Source: Paenibacillus zeirhizosphaerae
GTDB lineage: Bacteria; Bacillota; Bacilli; Paenibacillales; Paenibacillaceae
Direction of reading: 5' to 3'
Length of the DNA: 64,000 nucleotides
Assembly (NCBI RefSeq): GCF_030705605.1
Contig: NZ_JAPCKK010000016.1
Location: 682,001-746,000, forward strand
Shown here: piece by piece, positions 27,903-37,635 of the stretch
How the letters are laid out: each line of letters begins with the position of its first letter
Numbering within the stretch: the first letter of the stretch is position 1
Made by a program: the position numbers and the translations under genes
Notes under the pieces: model-generated
Database searches by the model: none
What the model was told of the DNA's origin: nothing
The model's input: only the letters and a program-made list of their open reading frames with translations

Positions 27903-29042
27903 TCACTCCGATAAATATGGGATGGATGGGTCTTCAACAAACGTGCCCACATTGTATAGCAGCAGCATCTCCCGGATGCCGTGTTTGTTCACAAACGCCG
28001 CCAGATCCTGCTCGTAATAGCGAAGATCCACCACATCAATTTCGCTATAATGCTTCAGCAGAAAAGGAATAAAGCTGTTCGCGTACGAATCTTTGACGAT
28101 CAGCAGCTTCTTTCCGTTCGTTTGGGCTGTTTTGATTCGAATCAGCGCATGGTTGCCGTTCAGAAATACCGCATATTTATCCTTCTTCTGTAGCTGCTCC
28201 GTTGCATACAGCGAATGCGAGGTCTGTCCTTCGTCGACATACGTTACGGTATAGTTTTCTTGATCCTTTGGCAGATATAACTGGATACTGTCGGGCTGCA
28301 CATGCCTGTAACCGCTCTTGGAATAAATTGAGCCGTAAAATTCATCCGTTACCTGCTGAACATGAAAGTCCTCCTCCTTCTGCGGCTTCAGCCCCATTTG
28401 CTTGCACAGCTCCAGATAAGTGGCATAAGCGCCTTTGGTCGTCCAGTGATGGTCGGTTTTATAAAAAATAGGCTGCTCCCTCTCCGCATACAATGCGGGA
28501 AATACATCGACAAAGTGAATAGCGGAAGGCAGCGCTTGCCGGATTTTGCCGAGATACGCTTCTTCAACACCGGTTTCGGCGTATTTCGGAAGCTTGTCCT
28601 GAAGCACGGCCGCCGCCGTGGGCACGATCATCACATATTTGCGCAGGCCAGGCGTGGCATCGTCAAATGCTTGGATGGCGTCCATCTTCGCTTCCAAATC
28701 CCCTTCTGCCGGAGGGATAAACTTCTGAATCAAATATCCGTCTTTTCCGAGGTAGACCCCGTTGCTCTCCTGTTTCCCCAGCAAACGGTCCATACCGGTT
28801 TTCACTCCGATCCACTGATCACGAGAGACAAACTGGTCAGATACGTAGGTCTCGAAATCGGTTGTAAAGGTGCCTGATAGCAATGTATTCAGTGAAAAAT
28901 GCGGCAACTGCTTCAGCATCCGGTTCTCCGCTTCCGAAAAGACGCGATCCGGCACAATCAGATTGAGCGCGGCGACCACAACCGTAAACAACAGCAGTAA
29001 TAAGGCCTGGTATTTTCCGTTGACTTCGTCGTTCCCGTCCAT
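27903..29042 (-). CDS. DHHW-family (AlgJ/AlgX-like) acetyltransferase-associated protein
   Basis: 379 aa. One N-terminal membrane anchor (YQALLLLLFTVVVAALNLIV), then an SGNH-like extracellular domain with the family motif KTDHHWTTKGAY and a C-terminal KDSYANSFIPFLLKHY block. Start at 29042 is set by AAGGAGG 6 nt upstream. Proteins of this class take acyl groups from MBOAT partners and transfer them to surface polysaccharide. Lies 11 nt downstream of the MBOAT gene. Confidence 0.87.
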   Translation of the reverse strand: MDGNDEVNGKYQALLLLLFTVVVAALNLIVPDRVFSEAENRMLKQLPHFSLNTLLSGTFTTDFETYVSDQFVSRDQWIGVKTGMDRLLGKQESNGVYLGKDGYLIQKFIPPAEGDLEAKMDAIQAFDDATPGLRKYVMIVPTAAAVLQDKLPKYAETGVEEAYLGKIRQALPSAIHFVDVFPALYAEREQPIFYKTDHHWTTKGAYATYLELCKQMGLKPQKEEDFHVQQVTDEFYGSIYSKSGYRHVQPDSIQLYLPKDQENYTVTYVDEGQTSHSLYATEQLQKKDKYAVFLNGNHALIRIKTAQTNGKKLLIVKDSYANSFIPFLLKHYSEIDVVDLRYYEQDLAAFVNKHGIREMLLLYNVGTFVEDPSIPYLSE

Positions 29043-29053
29043 AGCCGCCCTCC

Positions 29054-30460
29054 TTAGAATCGAAAGTATAAAAATGGATTGTAGGTTGCATCCACCAAGT
29101 ACGCCGTTGATAGCACCATAAACAGAACATACACAAGCGGAGTGACTATTACACCGGCAGTCCTCCACCTTTGCTTCATGTACGTCAGAGCCTTCCCGGG
29201 AAGCGGAGTGGCACAGAGAGCCAATACAACCAGCAATACGGCATTTGCGGACAGATCATAGAGCGCCTGCCGATCCGCAAATGCATGCCCGCCGAAGCCA
29301 AACATCACGCTGATGAAACGCCAGGCGGAAGCCAACTGCTCCATTTCAAACACTACCCAGCCGATGATCACGATCAGCAGCGTGTAGGCATGGCGGACCA
29401 CAACGGGAGAACGTCCAAGCCACCGCAGCAGAAACAGCTTTTCGATCATCACGAAACAACCGAAATACAATCCCCATACGATAAAATTCCAGCTTGCACC
29501 ATGCCATAGTCCGGTCAAAAACCATACCGCCAATACGTTGCGAAGCTGCTTCATCATTCCATGCCGGTTGCCACCTAGCGGGATATACACATACTCCCGG
29601 AACCAGGTGCCAAGCGAGATATGCCATCTGCGCCAAAACTCCGTCACACTCCTGGATGTATACGGATAACGGAAGTTTGGCATGAAATCAAACCCAAACA
29701 TTTTGCCGAGACCCCGAGCCATATCGGAATAGCCGCTGAAATCAAAATAGATTTGCAGGGTGAACGCGATGATGCCAAGCCAAGCGGACAGGACGGAAAG
29801 CTCAGCGACCGGCTCCGCTTTGACGCTTGTCCACAGCCACCCGATATTGTTGGCGAGCAGTACTTTTTTCGCAAGCCCTCTGATGAACAACTCCGCCCCT
29901 TCGCCAAAACGATCCAGCGTCACTCTGCGGGAAGTAAGCTGTCCTGCGATATCGCCGTATTTCACGATTGGACCCGCGACAAGCTGGGGAAACATCGCCA
30001 CATACGTCCCGAACGCAATAATATTCCTCTGTGCCTGCACCTTGCCGAGGTAGACGTCTACGACATATGACATCGTTTGGAACGTATAAAAGGAGATGCC
30101 CACCGGCAGTGGCAGATCGGTCATTCGCATATGCAGATGAAATAGCTGGTTGACATTATCGATGACAAATCCGCCATATTTAAAAAATCCCAGAATCCCC
30201 AGATTGCCGACCAGCGAAGTGATAAAAATGGTCATGGCAACCGGTTTTCGATGCCTGTACTTATCAATCAACAAACCGTTGAAGTAGTCAAACACCGTCG
30301 AGAATACCATAATGACAATGTATACAGGCTCGCCCCATGCGTAAAAAATCAAGCTTGCGACAAGCAAAATGGCATTTCGCAACTTCCTTGGCGATCCATA
30401 ATAAACCAGAACGGTGACGGGCAGGAAAAGAAACAAAAAGACAAGACTGCTAAAGACCAA
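29054..30460 (-). CDS. MBOAT-family membrane O-acyltransferase (AlgI/DltB type)
   Basis: 468 aa with about ten or more hydrophobic segments. FWRRWHISLGTWFREYVYIPLGG and the catalytic-His region TGLWHGASWNF are the hallmarks of AlgI/DltB-type enzymes that move acyl groups across the membrane for polysaccharide O-acetylation. TTG start 7 nt after GGAGGTG. Second gene of the GDSL-MBOAT-DHHW-DUF4358 cluster. Confidence 0.92.
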   Translation of the reverse strand: MVFSSLVFLFLFLPVTVLVYYGSPRKLRNAILLVASLIFYAWGEPVYIVIMVFSTVFDYFNGLLIDKYRHRKPVAMTIFITSLVGNLGILGFFKYGGFVIDNVNQLFHLHMRMTDLPLPVGISFYTFQTMSYVVDVYLGKVQAQRNIIAFGTYVAMFPQLVAGPIVKYGDIAGQLTSRRVTLDRFGEGAELFIRGLAKKVLLANNIGWLWTSVKAEPVAELSVLSAWLGIIAFTLQIYFDFSGYSDMARGLGKMFGFDFMPNFRYPYTSRSVTEFWRRWHISLGTWFREYVYIPLGGNRHGMMKQLRNVLAVWFLTGLWHGASWNFIVWGLYFGCFVMIEKLFLLRWLGRSPVVVRHAYTLLIVIIGWVVFEMEQLASAWRFISVMFGFGGHAFADRQALYDLSANAVLLVVLALCATPLPGKALTYMKQRWRTAGVIVTPLVYVLFMVLSTAYLVDATYNPFLYFRF

Positions 30461-30497
30461 ACTTCGTCACCTCCAAAACAGCAAACCCGCTCGCATG

Positions 30498-31184
30498 TTA
30501 TTTCACTTGCTGCCTTAACAGCTCCAGCATCTGCACATAAAATTCCGGTTTAAAATGAATGCCGTCCGAATCGTACACATCGGCGCTACTTGAGAAGAGA
30601 GGGGACAAATCCGTAAATTCGACCTGCTCCTTGTCTGCCAGCTCTTTTACCGCCTGATTGTAATCCCCGATATTCTTGTAGCGTGGTTCCTTCTTCAGCG
30701 CTTCTTCGGATACAGGGGTAACCGTTAACAGTGTGATCCGGGCTTGCGGCAGCTTTTCCTTAATCAAGCCGATCAGCTTAGCGTAGTTGTTCATCGAGTA
30801 AGCCACCGGGTCATCTGTCGGCCATAAAATATCGTCCGAGCCTAGTTGGATAAAAACCTGCTTCGGGTTTCGCTTGGTGAGCTCGTCGATGTCTTCAAGC
30901 GCAAATTGCGCTGTTTTCCCCGCGCCAGCGAGCACGTTTTTCTCGTCCAGTACGTCATGGAAGGACAGCCCCTCCGTAATGGAATCCCCGAAAAATACGC
31001 TATTTTGAAATATCTGTTGATACGAATTAGCGGTCGACTCCGGTGCTGTAGCGCCCACATCCCCCTGTTCCTGCGCTTGGAGTGCCGGCTGTTGAGCAGT
31101 TCCATCAGGTGTTTGGCTTCCGCATGCCGCCAGTGTCAGCGAGAGGCCTCCCATTAGTAATGTCATCACGATTTTTTTATTCAT
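30498..31184 (-). CDS. SGNH/GDSL-type hydrolase lipoprotein
   Basis: 228 aa. Signal peptide with lipobox LAAC (Cys about 21). Block I is FGDSITEGL with the nucleophile Ser; block V is DGIHFKPEFY with Asp-x-x-His. The usual block III Gly-x-Asn-Asp reads GSDDI here, so the oxyanion-hole Asn is replaced by Asp. Probably an extracellular acyl transferase or esterase that works with the MBOAT and DHHW proteins. First gene of the cluster; a strong terminator upstream separates it from the sensor kinase gene. Confidence 0.87.
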   Translation of the reverse strand: MNKKIVMTLLMGGLSLTLAACGSQTPDGTAQQPALQAQEQGDVGATAPESTANSYQQIFQNSVFFGDSITEGLSFHDVLDEKNVLAGAGKTAQFALEDIDELTKRNPKQVFIQLGSDDILWPTDDPVAYSMNNYAKLIGLIKEKLPQARITLLTVTPVSEEALKKEPRYKNIGDYNQAVKELADKEQVEFTDLSPLFSSSADVYDSDGIHFKPEFYVQMLELLRQQVK

Positions 31185-31273
31185 GTCATCTACCTCCCTT
31201 TCGAAAAAGAGTGTAACCGCGTGAGATCAAGATAAAGTGCAGATTCGATCAAAATGATTTATAGATTGAAAAA

Positions 31274-31325
31274 CAAAAAGGAGCCGTCTATCCAAGGACC
31301 AAGTGGTCCTCAGAGACAGCTCCTT
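31274..31325 (-). terminator. Terminator after the sensor kinase gene
   Basis: Minus strand: a long imperfect stem GGAGCTGTCT...AGACGGCTCC enclosing AGGACCACTTGGTCCT, followed by TTTTTG. Confidence 0.87.
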
Positions 31326-31355
31326 CTGAAAATTCAGGTAAACATGCTCGTCACC

Positions 31356-33176
31356 CTACGCTTTTTTATTCAAATAAAAATAGAACAAGACTCCGTCCCG
31401 GGTATTCGTCACACCATAAGGCACGCCGTGCATTTCCAGAATTTTTTTGGAAATGGCAAGACCGAGTCCGGTTCCCCCGGTCGAGCGCTGGCGGGAAGGC
31501 TCACCGCGATAGAAACGATCCCATATTTTCTCCAGTTGTTCGTCCGCAATGCGTGCTCCTTTATTTTCCACACCTATTTTCACGCGACCCTGTTCTTCTG
31601 TGGTTGTTATGAAAATGGACTCCTGCTCCGGTGTATAACGGATCGCATTTGTGAGAAAATTGACGATGACCTGCTCAATTCGCAGCTCATTGCCGATCAC
31701 CTCGACAGGCTGAAGTGAAGAGTGCAGACGCAGCTGTTTTTGCTCCACGTCCGCAGCTAATTTAGTGCAAATGCGCTCGATAACCGTGTCGATATAAAAC
31801 GGAGCCGTCTCCATGTTATACGTGCCGGATTCATATTTGGCCAGCTCCAGCATGTCCCCGATGAGCACATTCATCCGCTGCACTTCATCCTCCATCGCGC
31901 TAAAATAGTACTCCCGCTTATGGCTTGCAATCCCGTCCTTCAGCACGGAAAGACAGCTTTGAATGACACTTAACGGGGTTTTGAGTTCATGAGATGCAGT
32001 CGAAATAAATTCCTTTCTCGTATGCTCAAGCTGCTTTTCCTTCTCAATGTCCTGCTCCAGCCTGACGATATGGGTGTGCAGCCGTTCGGAAAGCTCGTTG
32101 ATGCTCCGCGACAAATCACCGATCTCATCGTTTGTCGCGACTGGGATTTTTTCGGAAAAGTCGAGCGCGGCCATTTGCTGTGCCGTTCGATTGATGCGAA
32201 GCAGTGGCCTCGCAATTTGACGGGAATAATAAAACGAGACCAGCAATATGAGCAGCACCGCAGCGGCCACAATATATACATAATAATCCTTGATCATCCC
32301 CGCAGCTTCATTCACCGGCTGCAGCGACGTGACTGCAAGCAGATAACCAGGCTGCCCGTCTGCGTCTTGAACCGGATCCACAAATATTTTGTATTTCACA
32401 TGATTTTCTTCGTAATCGATGACCCGGCCCGCCTCTGCGTTCGGATAATCCCCATAAAGCAGGTCTGCTTGAAAAGCCTGAACCCGCTCCAGAAGCATCT
32501 GGTTGGTATAACGCGAAATCGCCGCGCCTTCCGGTACACGCAGCTTCGTAATCGTTCCTTTCACAAGAATGCTGGGATACTTTTCGCGATATTGCATTGG
32601 ACTGGCATACCGGGTGACGACTTCGTATTCTTTGCTCACCATCTGCCGATTTTCGAGCTGGTTTTCCTCCCGCAGATTGGATACGCTTCTCGCCATCCGT
32701 TGGATAACCAGTTCATCATTCATGATCAGACCTTCAATAGCGATGTGTTCCCCTTCCTTGACCCATGGAGCGGTAAACGGATTGTCGCTGTAAAAATCTT
32801 TCACGTTCATGAAGCTGTACAGCGGAATCTTGATCATGCGGCCGGAAAGTGCGGAATTATCGTCAGCATGTTCAAGTCTGATGTCCATAAAAAAATCATC
32901 GGTGTATTTCAAATACCCCATCACATCAAGCGGCGCGACCCAGGTGTTATAACGTTCATAAAAATCCTGTTCTAGTTTAGCCGCCTGCTCTCCGTTGGCC
33001 GCCTGTTGCAGCGAACCTTGTTCGTATGCCCCGAGTGCTGTTTTTACGTCCTTCACTTTCTGATGCACGTAAAATTGCTCGAAAAATACGGTTTGTCCGA
33101 CAAAAATAGCTGCGATCAGGAACAGGCATAACCCGGACGTTAACAAAAACAGCTTGAGTACGATGCCCCTTTTCAT
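31356..33176 (-). CDS. Sensor histidine kinase
   Basis: 606 aa. Two transmembrane segments (about 8-30 and 283-303) enclose a large extracellular sensor; then HAMP (about 305-357), the phospho-acceptor box TASHELKTPLSVIQ, N box NFLTNAIRYTP and G boxes GTGLGLAISKK. Starts inside the end of the response-regulator gene with a 4-nt overlap, so the two are coupled. Signal unknown. Its neighbour is the O-acetylation cluster, which suggests but does not prove an envelope-stress role. Confidence 0.92.
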   Translation of the reverse strand: MKRGIVLKLFLLTSGLCLFLIAAIFVGQTVFFEQFYVHQKVKDVKTALGAYEQGSLQQAANGEQAAKLEQDFYERYNTWVAPLDVMGYLKYTDDFFMDIRLEHADDNSALSGRMIKIPLYSFMNVKDFYSDNPFTAPWVKEGEHIAIEGLIMNDELVIQRMARSVSNLREENQLENRQMVSKEYEVVTRYASPMQYREKYPSILVKGTITKLRVPEGAAISRYTNQMLLERVQAFQADLLYGDYPNAEAGRVIDYEENHVKYKIFVDPVQDADGQPGYLLAVTSLQPVNEAAGMIKDYYVYIVAAAVLLILLVSFYYSRQIARPLLRINRTAQQMAALDFSEKIPVATNDEIGDLSRSINELSERLHTHIVRLEQDIEKEKQLEHTRKEFISTASHELKTPLSVIQSCLSVLKDGIASHKREYYFSAMEDEVQRMNVLIGDMLELAKYESGTYNMETAPFYIDTVIERICTKLAADVEQKQLRLHSSLQPVEVIGNELRIEQVIVNFLTNAIRYTPEQESIFITTTEEQGRVKIGVENKGARIADEQLEKIWDRFYRGEPSRQRSTGGTGLGLAISKKILEMHGVPYGVTNTRDGVLFYFYLNKKA

Positions 33177-33850
33177 GGCTGATCCTCAAATTTGTATCCC
33201 GAACGCACTACCGTAACGATATGCCTGGCATGATCCCCGAGCTTGGAACGCAGATTGCGGATATGGCTGTTGACCGTGCGGTCATCGCCGACAAAATCAT
33301 ATCCCCAAATTTTTGTGATCAGCTGTTCGCGGGTAATGATGATCCCTTTGTTTTTCATCAGATAGGCCAATATTTCGAATTCGGTATGCGTTAAGCTGCA
33401 ATGTTCCCCACCGGCAGACACGGTTCGGGACGGAAAATGAATCGAAATGCCGCTGCTGGTCAGCGTATCATTCTCTTCTTCGCGAACATGCTGGCGCTGC
33501 AAAAGCCGCTTCGCTCTTGCGAGCAGTATGGGCGGGCTGTACGGTTTGGCAACGTAGTCGTCAGCGCCAAGCTCGAAGCCAAGCAAGGTATCGTCTTCGT
33601 CCGAACGGGCCGTCAGCATAATGATCGGGACATTCGACGTTTTGCGGACCCGCTTGCACACAGACCAGCCATCCAGCTCAGGCAGCATGATGTCCAGTAT
33701 GATCAAGTCCACCTCATGCTCCTGAAATAACGAGAGCGCTTCTTTCCCATCGCTGGCTTCAAGCACACTATAACCCTCTTCGAGCAGATAATCCTTCATA
33801 ATTTCCCGTAAAATATGTTCATCTTCTACAATCAATATCGTTCTTGGCAT
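33173..33850 (-). CDS. OmpR/PhoB-family response regulator
   Basis: 225 aa. Receiver domain with acidic pair VEDEH, phospho-Asp at about 53 in LIILDIMLPELDG and Lys in AKPYSP; C-terminal winged helix with DDRTVNSHIRNLRSKLG. Partner of the following histidine kinase. ATG 6 nt after GAGGT. Confidence 0.93.
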   Translation of the reverse strand: MPRTILIVEDEHILREIMKDYLLEEGYSVLEASDGKEALSLFQEHEVDLIILDIMLPELDGWSVCKRVRKTSNVPIIMLTARSDEDDTLLGFELGADDYVAKPYSPPILLARAKRLLQRQHVREEENDTLTSSGISIHFPSRTVSAGGEHCSLTHTEFEILAYLMKNKGIIITREQLITKIWGYDFVGDDRTVNSHIRNLRSKLGDHARHIVTVVRSGYKFEDQP

Positions 33851-33897
33851 ATGATAACCTCACAACGTTTTCTAGCAACCCATCTTCTTAACACCAC

Positions 33898-34647
33898 TTA
33901 TTCCATAATCTTGTCTGGCTTGGCAACCTCCTGAATCTTGCTCTCTATGTGCTGCTCGCTTCCAAGGTAATATTTCGCTATCGGATGTAATTGGTCATCT
34001 AACGTATATACTAGCGGAGTACCCGTTGGTACATTCACATCAATAATCTCTTCCGAACTGAGATTGTCCAAAAACTTGATTAATGCCCGCAAACTATTGC
34101 CATGTGCAGCGATAATTACTTTTTTACCTGCTTTGATCTGTGGCGAAATTTCCTTATCCCAATACTCCCTAACCCGAACTACCGTTTCCTTGAGGCTTTC
34201 CGTTAACGGGATAAGTGCATCATCAATGTCGCGATATTTAACGTCGTATCTTGGATTACGGTCATCGTCCTTTGTCAAAGCAGGAGGCAGCACATCATAG
34301 CTTCTGCGCCATAATTTAACCTGCTCTTCTCCATATTTCTCAGCGGTGGTAGTTTTACTTAAACCTTGAAGCGCACCATAATGACGTTCATTTAGCCGCC
34401 AGGTCTTGTATACAAGGATCCACAGCAAATCCATTTCTTCAAGCACATAATCCAGTGTTTTAATCGCTCGCTTCAAATATGAGGTGTAGGCTACATCAAA
34501 TACGAACTGTTCTTCCTTGAGTAGTCTGCCGGCGTGCAAAGCCTCTTGAATACCTTTATCCGACAAGTCTGCATCCATCCAGCCTGTAAATAAATTCGCT
34601 TTGTTCCACTCACTTTCTCCATGTCTAATCAAAACCAGCTTATACAT
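33898..34647 (-). CDS. gpmA: 2,3-bisphosphoglycerate-dependent phosphoglycerate mutase
   Basis: Glycolytic interconversion of 3- and 2-phosphoglycerate. 249 aa, normal length. Catalytic RHGESEWN near the N-terminus, LNERHYGALQGL, and AAHGNSLRAL with the second catalytic His. The start at 34647 follows GAAGG by 7 nt and gives the standard N-terminus MYKLVLIRHG; an upstream in-frame ATG lacks a ribosome site. Stands alone. Confidence 0.95.
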   Translation of the reverse strand: MYKLVLIRHGESEWNKANLFTGWMDADLSDKGIQEALHAGRLLKEEQFVFDVAYTSYLKRAIKTLDYVLEEMDLLWILVYKTWRLNERHYGALQGLSKTTTAEKYGEEQVKLWRRSYDVLPPALTKDDDRNPRYDVKYRDIDDALIPLTESLKETVVRVREYWDKEISPQIKAGKKVIIAAHGNSLRALIKFLDNLSSEEIIDVNVPTGTPLVYTLDDQLHPIAKYYLGSEQHIESKIQEVAKPDKIME

Positions 34648-34836
34648 CTCTCTACCTTCTCTTTCTGATGAGTTTTTTCCATTTAAAATGTCCAAAAAGG
34701 CAACCTCTGCTTTGGTATCGAAACATCGATCGGATTCCAGGCAATACCGAATTGTCGGTTACCGAACTATCTAGTCTACCCGCTGCGTCTTTCTGCTAAA
34801 CCCTGATACTATTCTATACTGCCCTGGCAATGCAAA

Positions 34837-34876
34837 TAAACCCGCCGACCCATAATAGGTTGGCGGGTTTTGTTTA
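34837..34876. terminator. Terminator downstream of the cellulase gene
   Basis: AAACCCGCCGACC pairs with GGTTGGCGGGTTT across an 8-nt loop. Minus strand is followed by ATTTGC, plus strand by TGTTT; mainly serves the GH6 gene ending at 34893. Confidence 0.8.
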
Positions 34877-34892
34877 TGACTCGACTGTCGGG

Positions 34893-37292
34893 TTAAGGCT
34901 CGATCCCCCACACCAGAACCCCGTCTTGGTATAGCGTCACTTTTTCCCAGTCGGCGAAGGAGGTTTTGGTCGCGTCGTACGAGTAATCATCGGTCTCGTC
35001 AAAATTGCTCCAGTTCGACTTGGCCATTCGCGTCTGGATTTCGCCGGTTTGTCCGCCCGGAGCGAGCGTCCCCGCGCCGCTGGTGAAACCGACCTCCATA
35101 TAATTGTCCGTGAACGTGACCGTCACGTTAGAAGAGCCAATTTGCGCCCAGTCGACCCAGGCTTGCATCGCTTCACTGCTGTCTTCGGTGAAATAGTAGT
35201 GCAGCTTCAAATCGCTTAGCTGGACGGCGTCCTGGCCGTTGTTCTTAATATTGAAGTGCGGCCGGATTTGGTTGTCGGTTGCGCTGGAATCACTGTTGCG
35301 GTACTGCACCGCCAGATCGCCCTTAGGCGCTTCCTGCGGAGCCGCGCTGGCGACGCCCGAGTCCGCGCTTTCGCCCGACGAATTGACGGCGCTGACGACA
35401 TAGTAATACGTCGTGCCGTTCTCTACGGCGTTATCCGTATAAGCCGTTCCCGCGACGGATTCCGCGATCGTCTCGAACGGGCCGGACGCGCTCAGCGCGC
35501 GCTTGACGTTGTAGCTGTCCGCGACGGACTCCGCGTTCCAGGTCAGTTTCACCTGCGCGTCCCCGGCCTCCGCCGCGAGGCCCGCAGGCGCAGCCGGAGC
35601 CGGCAGGGCGGCGGGATTCGCGATGACCACGGCCGAATCTGGGCCTGTCCCGACAGCGTTGACGGCGCTGATCACGTAAAAATAAGCCGTACCGTTCATG
35701 ACGTTCGTATCCGTATAGGTCGTCGCAATCCCCGTCTCGGCAATAGGCACAAACGGGCCGGACTCACTTGCCGCGCGTTTGACGATGTAATTCTCCGCAC
35801 CGCGGACCGCGTTCCAGTCCAGCTTCACTTGCTGGTCGCCCGCCGTTGCGGTCACCCGCGCCGGAGCGGCCGGAGGCGTGTTCCCGCCGCCGTTATCGGT
35901 TAGCGGAATGGCCGGATAGGCGTTCTTCACGAGCTCGACAAACTGGTCGTGGAACCAGTGACCTGAAATCGGGGCGTTCGGTAAAGCCCCGGTCAACGTA
36001 CCGTTGGACGTTGTGTAGGTCGGATCGCACATCCGGTCGAAGCCTTTGCCTTCGTTATTCGGAATTTGCGTGCTTGAGCCGTCCGATTCTCCGGGCGGCT
36101 TCACCCAGACGAACGCATCGACATGCGGATAACCCTGCGGATCCGCTTCAGGTCGCACGCCCATCCCCGCGCCCGCAGCGTTGCACCAGTTGCCGCGATG
36201 CAGACGCTTGTCGACACGGCCGGAGTTCACATAGGTATTGATATCCGAGCCGGACGCGCCGGTCGGACGGTCGGGCCCGCCCCATCCGTTGCGCGAAGTG
36301 TCGATCAGGAGGCCGATGTCGGACGGCCAACCTTTGGCCACAAAGCCGGAGTAGAGCGCCGCCGTAAAGTCGGCCTCATCGAAATACGGGTTCCATTCAT
36401 AGTACTTCGCCGAACGGATCGGCTGGCCGTTGATCGTCAGATTCGGATCCGGCAAATTCGGTTCAACGAGCGGCGTCGTATTGGCCGTATTGGTAATGAA
36501 GCCGTCAACGCTGTCCAACCCCGCCTCCGTTCCTTGAACTACAGATGTATACAGATTAACCGACGGCTGGAGGTTGGAATCCCATCCTAGCCAACCGGAG
36601 TGGCCGATGTCCAAATATTTGTAGACGTTCGGGATATCAGCCAGTTGATCCAGCGTATAGCGGACCGCATCCCGGTAGATATTGGTCGAGTTCGCCGCCG
36701 CACAGGCCGGGTCGTTCAGGTTCGTCACCAGGTTCGGCAGCGAATCCGGTTCGATCACTGCAATAATGCGAATATCTTCGTATTTCGGGTCAGCGAAAAG
36801 ATTTGCGATCACATCGATATATTCCGTTTTGTATCTTTGCAGCGCTGTCTGCGTAAGCGGCAGTTCGCCGTTCGAAGCCAAGGCATGACAGTCGCGACCA
36901 GGCAAATTGTAGATAACGAAGCTGGCCGTGATCGGCGTGTCGCCCTGCTGTTGCGCCAGCGCATTGTCCAAATGCTCTTCCAGACTAAGGCGCCCGCCGG
37001 CGGCTTCGCCGCCATGAATCGCCGCAATCCGGTCCAGCCAAACCGCCGTCGGATACGACTTGACCGTCTCCATCTTGGCCGCCAGCTCATCGTCTCCTAC
37101 GCTGGCAATCGACATATCGACGGATTTTGCGTAATCCGGATTCAAATACGCCGTAGCGCCGATAAACGGATTGTCCACGTGAGCTGGGGCCGCCTCCCCT
37201 GTCCCGGCCGGCAAAGACAACGGAACGGCTAATGCCGCAATCAGACAGCCCGCGAGAAAGGGCTTCATTTTAGGGAAAAACTTTCTTTTCAT
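34893..37292 (-). CDS. Secreted GH6 cellulase with two Fn3 domains and a CBM3
   Basis: 799 aa. Signal peptide (residues about 1-35, ending GEA-AP). GH6 catalytic domain about 38-465 with IYNLPGRDCHALASNGE, IIAVIEPDSLPN, YLDIGHSGWLGW and LIDTSRNGWGG, the blocks that carry the catalytic Asp residues. Fibronectin III modules about 470-555 and 560-650 (near copies, AENYIVKRA / ADSYNVKRA). CBM3 about 657-799 (LAVQYRNSD...IRPHFNIKN...YYFTED). Acts on crystalline cellulose outside the cell; endo- or exo-mode cannot be decided from motifs. Single-gene unit with terminators on both sides. Confidence 0.94.
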   Translation of the reverse strand: MKRKFFPKMKPFLAGCLIAALAVPLSLPAGTGEAAPAHVDNPFIGATAYLNPDYAKSVDMSIASVGDDELAAKMETVKSYPTAVWLDRIAAIHGGEAAGGRLSLEEHLDNALAQQQGDTPITASFVIYNLPGRDCHALASNGELPLTQTALQRYKTEYIDVIANLFADPKYEDIRIIAVIEPDSLPNLVTNLNDPACAAANSTNIYRDAVRYTLDQLADIPNVYKYLDIGHSGWLGWDSNLQPSVNLYTSVVQGTEAGLDSVDGFITNTANTTPLVEPNLPDPNLTINGQPIRSAKYYEWNPYFDEADFTAALYSGFVAKGWPSDIGLLIDTSRNGWGGPDRPTGASGSDINTYVNSGRVDKRLHRGNWCNAAGAGMGVRPEADPQGYPHVDAFVWVKPPGESDGSSTQIPNNEGKGFDRMCDPTYTTSNGTLTGALPNAPISGHWFHDQFVELVKNAYPAIPLTDNGGGNTPPAAPARVTATAGDQQVKLDWNAVRGAENYIVKRAASESGPFVPIAETGIATTYTDTNVMNGTAYFYVISAVNAVGTGPDSAVVIANPAALPAPAAPAGLAAEAGDAQVKLTWNAESVADSYNVKRALSASGPFETIAESVAGTAYTDNAVENGTTYYYVVSAVNSSGESADSGVASAAPQEAPKGDLAVQYRNSDSSATDNQIRPHFNIKNNGQDAVQLSDLKLHYYFTEDSSEAMQAWVDWAQIGSSNVTVTFTDNYMEVGFTSGAGTLAPGGQTGEIQTRMAKSNWSNFDETDDYSYDATKTSFADWEKVTLYQDGVLVWGIEP

Positions 37293-37635
37293 CTCGTTTC
37301 ACTGCTCCCTTCATTGTTTTTCTCATATTCCATTAGGACTCCAAGCCTCCTCCTACGGACGAATGCGCCCGATCTCCGGAGATATCTACCGATAGCATCA
37401 CTCTCCTTATCGATTGATAGAGCTACCAGTGGAAGAACAAGTACATGTAACATAAATATAGTTAAGTATGCGCTTTCATTTCCAATTTCATCATAAGATG
37501 ATAGGGATATTTTGTCAATCCAAAAAAACGCCTTCAAAAAAAACCATCTCAAAATATTCAATTTTCGCTTGAATATTTCGAGATGGTTTTTAGATGAATA
37601 ATCAAATCGGCCCGCTGCGTCTTTCTGCTATACGT
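37293..37635. other. Intergenic region upstream of the cellulase gene
   Basis: About 340 bp. It holds the methyltransferase terminator at 37537-37592. The remainder must carry the cellulase promoter; I see AT-rich sequence around 37480-37510 but no promoter I would defend. An open frame across it has no ribosome site and no family resemblance. Confidence 0.5.
37537..37592 (-). terminator. Terminator after the methyltransferase gene
   Basis: Minus strand AAACCATCTCGAAATATTCAA pairs with its complement ending GAGATGGTTT, followed by a run of T. About 18 paired positions with one mismatch. Good in both directions. Confidence 0.88.

Noticed and set aside
29043-29168. 42-residue N-terminal extension of the DHHW protein
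   Set aside because: It overlaps the end of the MBOAT gene, is Cys-rich without pattern, and AAGGAGG points to the ATG at 29042.
37289-37561. Open frame of 90 codons upstream of the cellulase gene
   Set aside because: It crosses the methyltransferase terminator, has no ribosome site and looks like no known protein.
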